From assembly GCA_009838845.1 (NCBI GenBank), contig VXRD01000089.1:1-62677 (forward strand): a stretch of 62,677 bases of DNA, read 5' to 3'. Source of the DNA: Gemmatimonadota bacterium (lineage in GTDB: Bacteria > Latescibacterota > UBA2968). This document shows positions 52,458 to 59,737 of the stretch, piece by piece. The position numbers were made by a program, and so were the translations under genes. Under the pieces are notes generated by a model. It was not told the DNA's origin and made no database searches. It worked only from the letters and a program-made list of their open reading frames with translations. The number at the start of each line of letters is the position of its first letter. Position 1 is the first letter of the stretch.

Positions 52458-53021
52458 TTAGCCAAGACTTAATCTCCTGTATTCCGATCGTGTGATCTCA
52501 AAGTCCAGCGTCTTTCCGTTGTCCATTTCTCTTGAGATGGTCAATCCACACGATTGCCACAAGGCTTTTGAACGTTCGTTGTCTGCATGTACATCCATCG
52601 CGCAGAATCGATTGATTTCCAATTCCTCAAATGCGTACGCCATCAGGCGTCGCACTACTTCTTTTCCATAGCCTTTGCCCCAGAGGGATTTGTCCCATAT
52701 CCCAATGGGCAAGCGCATGACCTTCTCTCCCTCGATTTTTGCCCGTTCCAAATTCATCCACTGTAAACACACTTCGCCAATGGTTCGTCCGCTCGCCTTT
52801 TCCTCAATTGCAAATAGGAAGCCCTGTTTTGCCATGTGTTTGCCCACGCGTCTGAGATAGTCACCTGTCACGGGTTCTTCGGGCGGCTCTCCCTCCATTG
52901 CATTCAGAAAATCGGGATCTCTATAAAAAGGTACCGCGAGATCAAAATCAGTTTCTTCAAATGGCCGGAGCTTCAAGTTTTCTGTTTTCAGGTGAATATT
53001 GTGATGGGCAAAGTTGTCCAT
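52458..53021 (-). CDS. GNAT acetyltransferase, RimJ/RimL type
   Basis: A 187-residue acetyltransferase. Motifs: ENLKLRPFEETDFDLAVPFYRDPDF at the start, SLWGKGYGKEVVRRLMAYAFEELEINRFCAMDVHADNERSKALWQSCGL for the acetyl-CoA site. It lacks a signal peptide. The ATG is immediately next to the TAA of the NIPSNAP gene (zero-base gap), so the two are translationally coupled. The acceptor is unknown. Confidence 0.85.
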   Translation of the reverse strand: MDNFAHHNIHLKTENLKLRPFEETDFDLAVPFYRDPDFLNAMEGEPPEEPVTGDYLRRVGKHMAKQGFLFAIEEKASGRTIGEVCLQWMNLERAKIEGEKVMRLPIGIWDKSLWGKGYGKEVVRRLMAYAFEELEINRFCAMDVHADNERSKALWQSCGLTISREMDNGKTLDFEITRSEYRRLSLG

Positions 53022-53342
53022 TTATTGTATCACGGACCTCGGTGTTGCGTTGAGGCGCGTTACTACAATGCGTTCTCGGTCGATCAGTGCGCCTACTTGA
53101 TCGGTCAGGGTGTCAGTCCAATACGGGTCTTCATAGACGGCTTTGTAGAGTTGCTCTCTTTGTTCCTCGCTCTCAAATCGGCGGATCCACACGTAGAGGT
53201 CTTCTTCTTCTTCGCCGACAAAACTGCCGATAACTACCATGCCTTTTGATATTTGAAATGGGATGATTTCACTCTCCATGAATTTAACCCATTCTTCGCG
53301 TTTTCCAGGTTGGGTGCGATATTGACGTAGTTCGAAGAACAT
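53022..53342 (-). CDS. NIPSNAP-family protein
   Basis: A 106-residue dimeric alpha+beta barrel-type protein. Starts with MFFELRQYRTQPGKREEWVKFMESEIIPFQ, the typical NIPSNAP opening, and contains EDLYVWIRRFESEEQREQLYKAVYEDPYW. The function of bacterial members is unclear. AGGAG lies seven bases before the ATG. It is the first gene of a pair with the GNAT gene. Confidence 0.88.
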   Translation of the reverse strand: MFFELRQYRTQPGKREEWVKFMESEIIPFQISKGMVVIGSFVGEEEEDLYVWIRRFESEEQREQLYKAVYEDPYWTDTLTDQVGALIDRERIVVTRLNATPRSVIQ

Positions 53343-53378
53343 GTTTTTCTCCTTTGTTTGGGATTAATTGACGACGAT

Positions 53379-54467
53379 TCAAACTTGTTCATACCACCGC
53401 ACATTGCCCGTGGACATGCCGCTTGCGGCGATGTCCAATTTGCCGGTGCCGGTGAGATCTACGACTGCCATTTGCCCCATGCCAATGCGGTTGTCGATTT
53501 GTTCAATGTGCCAGGTGTCTGTTTCTAAATTTTCTGGGCGATAGATGTTGAGGGCTGTGCCGGGTCCGTTGTATCCGGCGATGACTTCCAGTGCGTTGTC
53601 GCTGTCTATATCGCCACACCAGAGGGAATGCCCGCGGTTGAGTTTGTCGCTGATCAGGTGGCGTTCCCACGCGCCTGTTCGGATGTCGCCGGTCGCTTTG
53701 TACCAGACGAGTTCATTGCCGTGCCAGGGTTCGATGGATAGTATTTCATTGATGCCATCGCCATCCATATCTACGGCAAAGGTTTCGCTGCTTTCGCGGG
53801 GGCTTATGGTCCACCGGTTCCATTTTTCCTCGAATCCATCCCCTTTGGGCGGTTCAAACCAGATCAGGCCGTCGCGTGTGCCGAGCAATAAGTCCATGCG
53901 GCCATCGCCATCTACGTCGCATACGCTCAGGCCGTGGTTGAGTCTCAGTTGCCCGTCGATTAATCGCTTTTCCCACGGTTCATTTACCGGGTCTTGTGGT
54001 ATGCGATAACACCACAATTCACCCGGCGCATCAAAGTCGTTGATCTGGCTTCCCGGCCCTTGCAGGGTTGCGACAAATAGCAGGGGTTGATTGTTGATAT
54101 CTACCATTGCAATGCGGTGTGAATAGGGTACCCAGTCGATGAAGTGTTGGGTCCATATATTGCCGTGTTCAGGTGTTTGAAACCAGTGTAGATACTCCGA
54201 TGGGATCCGCTGTCTTCGCCCAAATCCGCTGCTCGCAATCACGTCTTTTCGACCGTTGCCCGTGACGTCGAATACCGATAGTGCAATGGTGCCGGGGTGC
54301 GCTTCTGATATGATTTGTTTTTCAAAATGGGGTCCTTCGTACAGGGCGATCATCGAGGTTCCCATAGAACCGGCTACGATGTCCAGGTGTCCGTTGTCTG
54401 TGACATCGGCGACTGTCATGCCATAGGCGCTGCGGATGTTGTCGTCTATTTCGTGGATTATGAACAT
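53379..54467 (-). CDS. FG-GAP/VCBS-like beta-propeller protein
   Basis: A 362-residue protein made of about six repeated units with calcium-loop-like D-x-D/N-G-D/N-G motifs (DVTDNGHLDIVAGS, DVDGDGRMDLLLGT, DMDGDGINEILSIE, DIDSDNALEVIAGY, DLTGTGKLDIAASG). These are typical of integrin-type FG-GAP propellers. There is no signal peptide, unusual since most are secreted. It could be cytoplasmic or use an unrecognised export route. GGAG precedes the ATG by six bases. Confidence 0.82.
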   Translation of the reverse strand: MFIIHEIDDNIRSAYGMTVADVTDNGHLDIVAGSMGTSMIALYEGPHFEKQIISEAHPGTIALSVFDVTGNGRKDVIASSGFGRRQRIPSEYLHWFQTPEHGNIWTQHFIDWVPYSHRIAMVDINNQPLLFVATLQGPGSQINDFDAPGELWCYRIPQDPVNEPWEKRLIDGQLRLNHGLSVCDVDGDGRMDLLLGTRDGLIWFEPPKGDGFEEKWNRWTISPRESSETFAVDMDGDGINEILSIEPWHGNELVWYKATGDIRTGAWERHLISDKLNRGHSLWCGDIDSDNALEVIAGYNGPGTALNIYRPENLETDTWHIEQIDNRIGMGQMAVVDLTGTGKLDIAASGMSTGNVRWYEQV

Positions 54468-54522
54468 TTGTTCTCCGTTTTGACGGTTCTCCTTATCGGT
54501 AGTGGCTCAATATACCTCGTGT

Positions 54523-55632
54523 TCAGGGTAAAATCAAATGTAGATCGCCGAATTCGTGCCACAAATAATTTTTGTTGAGTGCGGCTTCATAGGTCAGTTT
54601 CAGGTGATCTAATCCCGCCAATGCCTGGAGCATGGATAGATGTGTGGCACTCGGTTCGTGCATTCCGGTGAGTAAGCTATCTACAATCCGCATGGTGTGA
54701 TCGGGTGAGATTATCAGGGATGTCCATCCTTCGCCCTGAGAGATCTGGCCGGTTTTATCGGCTACGGTTTCGAGTGCGCGCACGACTGTTGTGCCAACGG
54801 CGATGATCCGTCCGCCATTTTTTCGCGCGTTGTTGATTACTTGCGCTGTTTCAGCAGGTACGCGGTAGTATTCCTCATAAGGCGGTTCATCGGCTTCCAG
54901 GCTCGCCACGCCGGTGTGTAAGATCAGGGGGGCAATTTGTATGCCTTTTGCGACCAGTTTTGTGATGATTTTGGGTGTGAATGCTCTGCCTGCTGATGGC
55001 ATTTCAGCGCTGCCTACTTCTGTTGCATATACGGTTTGATAATAGTCAATGGGCCAGTCGTTTTGCACATAGCCATACCGGATGGGCATGCCGTATATGT
55101 CCAGGTAGGTGTCCAGATCATAGGGCAGGTTCAGGGTTGCAATCCACAGACGAATATCGGCGTTGGGATTGTGCCGCAGTTCGGGGCGATAGGGGGCGTG
55201 CAGTTGTGCGGATCCACTGCCGGGCAATGTGAAGACTTCGCCCGCGTGTGCGCGGGAAAAAGGCTGCGTTGCGATACCATTGGGTTGGCGTATTTCAACT
55301 GCCCACATGTCGGCGGGCAGTTGCGTTGATAGATGTAGTCTGAGTTCTGTTCCATCGGGTCTAATGATGGGCAGAGATGCTTTGCGCGTGCCACTGGTGT
55401 TGATGACGACGACGTCGCCCGCCTGGAGCACGTCGGGCAAGTCGCGAAATGCGATGTGTTCAATCGCATCATCACTTTGCCAGGAGACCATCAACCGAAC
55501 CTGGTCCCGACTGAGTCCGCGTGCTTCGGGCGGTTCGCCCGCTTCCAGGTTGGATGGCAGGTCAAATATTAGAGAGTCCAGTTTTGAGTCCATCATTGTG
55601 ATGGGGAGTACTGTGTTGGGTATTATGGACAT
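54523..55632 (-). CDS. QueA-family S-adenosylmethionine:tRNA ribosyltransferase-isomerase
   Basis: A 369-residue QueA-type protein, which in its classical role transfers a ribosyl group from SAM to preQ1 in tRNA to form epoxyqueuosine. Motifs: FDLPSNLEAGEPPEARGLSRDQVRL, GDVVVINTSGTRKASLP, HTGVASLEADEPPYEEYY, GRIIAVGTTVVRALET, LTGMHEPSATHLSMLQALAG. It is divergent from E. coli QueA but of similar length. Other queuosine genes are not in the window. AAAGGAGA lies before the ATG. It is cotranscribed with the SDR gene (14-base gap). Confidence 0.83.
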   Translation of the reverse strand: MSIIPNTVLPITMMDSKLDSLIFDLPSNLEAGEPPEARGLSRDQVRLMVSWQSDDAIEHIAFRDLPDVLQAGDVVVINTSGTRKASLPIIRPDGTELRLHLSTQLPADMWAVEIRQPNGIATQPFSRAHAGEVFTLPGSGSAQLHAPYRPELRHNPNADIRLWIATLNLPYDLDTYLDIYGMPIRYGYVQNDWPIDYYQTVYATEVGSAEMPSAGRAFTPKIITKLVAKGIQIAPLILHTGVASLEADEPPYEEYYRVPAETAQVINNARKNGGRIIAVGTTVVRALETVADKTGQISQGEGWTSLIISPDHTMRIVDSLLTGMHEPSATHLSMLQALAGLDHLKLTYEAALNKNYLWHEFGDLHLILP

Positions 55633-55646
55633 GAGATGTCTCCTTT

Positions 55647-56348
55647 CTATTTTGCGAGGGTGGTGAGTAGCTCACGTGCGGCGTAACGTCCACTGGGGTA
55701 ATTGCCTTTCAGGAGTTCGATAAATCCCGGTACACTCGTTTCCGGCAAGGGGCGGTCGCTGATGTCTTCAAAGGGGAATGCTTCTCGGTGCATTTGCGTT
55801 CGCATGTCGCCGGGATCTACCCAGTAGATGTGCCAGTCGGGACGTTCTGCTGCGAGTACGTGTGAGAGTTGTTCAAGTGCGGCTTTAGAAGAGCCGTATC
55901 CGCCCCAGCCGGGATACGGCTCGCGAGCGGCATCGCTGGTGATGTTGATTACGCGGGCGTCTGGTTTTAATGTGTGTTGAACTGCCTGGAGCACACCCAG
56001 GGGCGCGATTGCGTTGGCGCGATAGACGTCTGCCAATATATCGAGTGGGTAATCGAGTAGTTCGGGCTGGGGACTCGGTCCCAATATGCCCGCGTTGTTG
56101 ATTACGGCGTCCAGGCCCCCTATTTCTTTTGCTGCGTGCGCCAGTGCTTTCCGGTGTTCGGCGTCTGTTACGTCTCCGGCAATGGCGATGACTTCGGTCC
56201 ATTTGGCCAATTCTTTGCGCGCGTGTTCGAGTGCTTCTGCACCTCTTGCGTTGATGATTAGTCGCCAGTTTTGCTGTGCGAGTTCGCGTGCGAGAGACAG
56301 GCCCAGTCCGCGAGATGCGCCAGTGATGAGAGCTGTTTGTGTGGACAT
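55647..56348 (-). CDS. Short-chain dehydrogenase/reductase (SDR)
   Basis: A 233-residue Rossmann-fold oxidoreductase. NAD(P) motif TGASRGLGLSLA (TGxxxGxG), NNAG in DAVINNAGILG, and active-site Ser-Tyr-Lys (INITSDAAREP; YGSSK). The substrate is unknown. AGGAGG lies seven bases before the ATG. It is the first gene of a pair with the QueA-type gene. Confidence 0.9.
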   Translation of the reverse strand: MSTQTALITGASRGLGLSLARELAQQNWRLIINARGAEALEHARKELAKWTEVIAIAGDVTDAEHRKALAHAAKEIGGLDAVINNAGILGPSPQPELLDYPLDILADVYRANAIAPLGVLQAVQHTLKPDARVINITSDAAREPYPGWGGYGSSKAALEQLSHVLAAERPDWHIYWVDPGDMRTQMHREAFPFEDISDRPLPETSVPGFIELLKGNYPSGRYAARELLTTLAK

Positions 56349-56406
56349 GTTAAATCCTCCTGTAAGGGTGAGAGATTATCTGTTTGTTGTGGTCAAAATT
56401 TATCAC

Positions 56407-56437
56407 AAAAAAAAGCCCTCTGCATCGCACAGAGGGC
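56407..56437 (-). terminator. Intrinsic terminator after the phosphotransferase gene
   Basis: On the minus strand GCCCTCTG / CAGAGGGC is an 8-bp stem followed by T8. It ends the 56477-57538 gene and isolates the SDR-QueA unit. Confidence 0.9.
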
Positions 56438-56476
56438 GTGTTTGATACCCGTTCTTTAGGACAGGAGAGTGCCTGT

Positions 56477-57538
56477 CTATCTGAGCAGCGCACCGCAATC
56501 CCAATCCTTATACGCTTTCATCGCATTCCGAACCGAGAACGCGCGCTTCCATAAGATCGGGCAGAAGACACACGATAGCACGGATAGCCGATAATCGTAT
56601 TCGAATTGGTCTCGGCTGTAATTTTTGATGCCACCAGCTATGAGCTTTCTATAATAGAAATCCATGAGAGGACGTTCGAGTGCTTTGCGCTCGGATGTCC
56701 CGTGGATCAGCATGTAGGCGAGATCGTAAGCTCCAAGTCCTCGTTTATAGGTTTCCCAGTCGAAGAGAATGATCCGGTCCTTTGATGGATCCTTCGGGTA
56801 AAAGAGGTTCCACAGATGCGCGTCGCCGTGTAGCATTGTGATATTTTTTCCGTTTGCGACACGCGCCAGGAATATATCGGGATATCCCTGAATCACGCGC
56901 TCCATTATTTCGATGTGAGAGGGATTGAGGTCGTCTCCCAGTTCTCGTGCCAGCGGCTTCAGGGCTTTTTCAAAGCTGGCGCAGCTATCGCGCACGTCTT
57001 CTTCCGATATCGCCTGAGCCATTCTAAGTGGGCCACCGGCTTGCATCATGAATGGCCACTCGTCCAAACGTGGATCATTCCACCATTGGATGTGATATTT
57101 GAGTAGTTCTTCAATTACGGCTTTGTGAAGTTGTTTGGTGGCCTCCTTTGGCCCATCTTTATGTGTCACCGACAGGTCTGGCATGAAATAGTGACAGTTT
57201 TTCTCATTGTGATCGAATCCACAGTCAAAAACGGGACAGACAGACGCATCAGGCGTTTTTGGCGCGAGTTCCTCGTAAAATGTCCATTCGATGACGCCGC
57301 CTCCGAACCATCCCTTTCGATATATCTTTAACACAATTGCATTTGGAACATCACCCATGTAGTCATCGCTGAATGTCAGCGATAGCCTATCCCACTCCGC
57401 GCACGATGATCCGAACGAGTCCGTCTTTTCTATGGATGTGACCGAACCCGATTTCAGGAATCCGTTGCGACCAAATCGATCCGTTAGTAGCGCAGGTGTC
57501 AGTTGCTCGACATCGGTGATGGGTTCTGATAATTTCAT
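56477..57538 (-). CDS. APH-type phosphotransferase
   Basis: A 353-residue protein-kinase-like phosphotransferase of the aminoglycoside phosphotransferase/choline-kinase superfamily. Brenner motif: MLHGDAHLWNLFYP (catalytic Asp and Asn) and metal-binding LFDWETYKRG. Nucleotide contact: NAIVLKIYRKG. The target small molecule is unknown; a link to drug resistance cannot be concluded. AGGAAAAG lies upstream of the ATG. It is monocistronic, bounded by a terminator. Confidence 0.85.
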   Translation of the reverse strand: MKLSEPITDVEQLTPALLTDRFGRNGFLKSGSVTSIEKTDSFGSSCAEWDRLSLTFSDDYMGDVPNAIVLKIYRKGWFGGGVIEWTFYEELAPKTPDASVCPVFDCGFDHNEKNCHYFMPDLSVTHKDGPKEATKQLHKAVIEELLKYHIQWWNDPRLDEWPFMMQAGGPLRMAQAISEEDVRDSCASFEKALKPLARELGDDLNPSHIEIMERVIQGYPDIFLARVANGKNITMLHGDAHLWNLFYPKDPSKDRIILFDWETYKRGLGAYDLAYMLIHGTSERKALERPLMDFYYRKLIAGGIKNYSRDQFEYDYRLSVLSCVFCPILWKRAFSVRNAMKAYKDWDCGALLR

Positions 57539-57603
57539 TAGCTCTTTTCCTGGGAATAAGGACGTATTGAAGGAAGAGAGATTATTTTGTATTCATCAAG
57601 AGA

Positions 57604-57882
57604 TCATGCTATAATGCGTTCCATGCGAACCTGCATGATTTGGAAATCAAATGCTGCATGCCATCCCTTAGGGAGTACATCACCGGCGAAACGAACAAGG
57701 GTATCATCTATATCTTTTTCAATGGCGATGTTTGCAATCACTTGACGACTCGGGTCATGGGCAACAAATTGCACTTTGGTGGGCCAATCGTGCTCGTCCG
57801 TGTCTGTGACTTCAAATAATAACCATTCGTTTGGATATTTGTCGAAGTACGGCGCAATCAGTTGGTCTAAATCGAGAATCAT
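57604..57882 (-). CDS. Hypothetical protein, 92 residues
   Basis: No family is recognised. A compact alpha/beta protein with aromatic-rich stretches (PNEWLLFEVTDTDEHDWPTKVQFVAHD, GDVLPKGWHAAFDFQIMQV). The start is supported by AGGAGG seven bases before the ATG. It is divergent from the gamma-glutamyltransferase gene, 92 bases away. Confidence 0.55.
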   Translation of the reverse strand: MILDLDQLIAPYFDKYPNEWLLFEVTDTDEHDWPTKVQFVAHDPSRQVIANIAIEKDIDDTLVRFAGDVLPKGWHAAFDFQIMQVRMERIIA

Positions 57883-57974
57883 AATGATGCCTCCTTGAAG
57901 GCTGCGACAAAATCGTTGTCATTGAAAATAAAGCCAGAGTTTTGCGTGGCGTCAAGGGCGAAAAGGAGAAAATT

Positions 57975-59606
57975 ATGTCTGGTATAGATGTGGGACAGAT
58001 AGGATGGAAGGCTGAGAGTAAGACGGGTGTTGTGGCAGCAGGTGGCGCAGGTGCTGTGGCAGCGGGTGTTGAGATTCTGGATAGGGGTGGCAATGCGGCC
58101 GATGCAGCCGCGGCGACTATTTTTGCGCTGAATGTTACGGATCACGGCGCGTGTTCGATTGGCGGGGAGGTTCCGCTTCTTATTTTTGATGCTGGGACTT
58201 CGGAGGTGAAGGCGCTGAGCGGGCAGGGGCGGGCGCCGCGTTCTCAGGAGGCGATTGACTGGTATATGGAGAATGGTATTCCAGGCGATGGCGATATGAA
58301 GATGGCGCCCGTACCTTCGGTGGTCGATTTGTGTATTACGACGCTCAGGCGATACGGTACGATGTCGTTTGAAGAGATTATTGCCCCTGTGCTTGCTTTG
58401 CTCGATGCGGGTGATGATGATTGGCATCCCAATCTTGCGAGGACGTTGCGAAAACTCGTTGAGGAGGAGCATCTTACGTCGGGGAGTCGGGAGGAGAAGT
58501 TGCAAGCTGCCGCGGATCGCTTTTACGGGCGGAATAAGTATCGCAATGATATTGCGGAGGAGCTTGAGGCTTTTTATGTCGCAAAGGGGGGGTTTTTGCG
58601 TCGGGAAGATCTGGCGACGCATGTTACGACGATTGAAGATCCGGTTACGGTTTCTTATCGGGGATATACGGTTTGCAAGTGCGGGCCGTGGACGCAGGGT
58701 CCGTATTTGTGTCAGGCACTGCGCTTGCTGGAGAAGTTCGATGTCAAAGCGATGGGTCATCTTTCGGCGGATTATATTCATGTGGTTACGGAGGCGATCA
58801 AGCTGGCGATGGCGGATCGCGATGCGTATTATGCCGATCCCGATTTTTCAGGTGTGCCTCTGGGGGGATTGCTTTCCGATGCGTACACGGATCTGCGCGT
58901 GCCGCTTATCGATATGCATTCGGCTTCTCTGGAGGCGCGTCCGGGCGATCCGTATCTGATGCAGCCGGTTAAAGAAGGCGGTGTGTTCCGGCCTGGCATT
59001 GGGGGGACGACGACTTGTGTGGTGGCGGATCGCTGGGGCAATGTGGTCGCGGCGACGCCGAGTGCCAATGTTCACCGGCCCACGATTGATGGGGGGAGTA
59101 CGGGGGTTACTTATGGGAATCGTCTGCGGAGTCTGAATACGACGGCGGGTCATCCGAATTGTATCCAGCCGGGAAAACGCCCGCGTATTACGTTGACGCC
59201 TACGCTGGTGCTGAAAGATGGGCAGCCGATTCTGGGTATTAGCGTTGCGGGTGGCGATTTGCAGGATCAGACGACGTTGAATTTGTTGCTGGATTTTGTG
59301 GAGTTTGGGATTATGCCGGAGGAGGCTGTTACTGCGCCCCGTTTTGCGACGGCGCATCACAACGATTCTTTTGATCCCAATCCCATCCGCGAGCAGACGT
59401 TCAAACAGGCGGGGTCGTTGACGCTGAATGATGCGATAAGCCGGGATGTGCAGGATGATCTCGCCAGTCGGGGGCATCAGGTTGAGGCGAAAGCATCCAG
59501 TATTGCGACGCCTGTTATGGTTTATGTGGATCGGGAAGAGGGCAGGTATTACGCGGCGGGTGATCCCAGAGCGGGGCGTCACGCCGCGGGGTTGGAGGAT
59601 GGGTGA
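57975..59606 (+). CDS. Gamma-glutamyltransferase family protein (N-terminal nucleophile hydrolase)
   Basis: A 543-residue Ntn hydrolase precursor. The autoprocessing site and nucleophile are at T345 (GGTTTCVVADRWGNVVAATPS), so large (about 344) and small (about 199) subunits are expected. The N-terminal GGAGAVAAGVEILDRGGNAADAAAATIFALNV and the mid SIGGEVPLLIFD segments are typical. There is no signal peptide, unlike periplasmic GGT, so it would act in the cytosol on gamma-glutamyl compounds. AAAAGGAG lies six bases before the ATG. Confidence 0.88.
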   Translation: MSGIDVGQIGWKAESKTGVVAAGGAGAVAAGVEILDRGGNAADAAAATIFALNVTDHGACSIGGEVPLLIFDAGTSEVKALSGQGRAPRSQEAIDWYMENGIPGDGDMKMAPVPSVVDLCITTLRRYGTMSFEEIIAPVLALLDAGDDDWHPNLARTLRKLVEEEHLTSGSREEKLQAAADRFYGRNKYRNDIAEELEAFYVAKGGFLRREDLATHVTTIEDPVTVSYRGYTVCKCGPWTQGPYLCQALRLLEKFDVKAMGHLSADYIHVVTEAIKLAMADRDAYYADPDFSGVPLGGLLSDAYTDLRVPLIDMHSASLEARPGDPYLMQPVKEGGVFRPGIGGTTTCVVADRWGNVVAATPSANVHRPTIDGGSTGVTYGNRLRSLNTTAGHPNCIQPGKRPRITLTPTLVLKDGQPILGISVAGGDLQDQTTLNLLLDFVEFGIMPEEAVTAPRFATAHHNDSFDPNPIREQTFKQAGSLTLNDAISRDVQDDLASRGHQVEAKASSIATPVMVYVDREEGRYYAAGDPRAGRHAAGLEDG

Positions 59607-59737
59607 TTGGTTTCACGATGCGAGCCAAATAGTTGCGTAACATTAAGATATTGATTTATAGGGAGATGCCATTATTTTTCGATACAAACGTATGTTCAAA
59701 CGTGTGTTGAGAGGAATGTGTCGCAAAAGGAGAAACA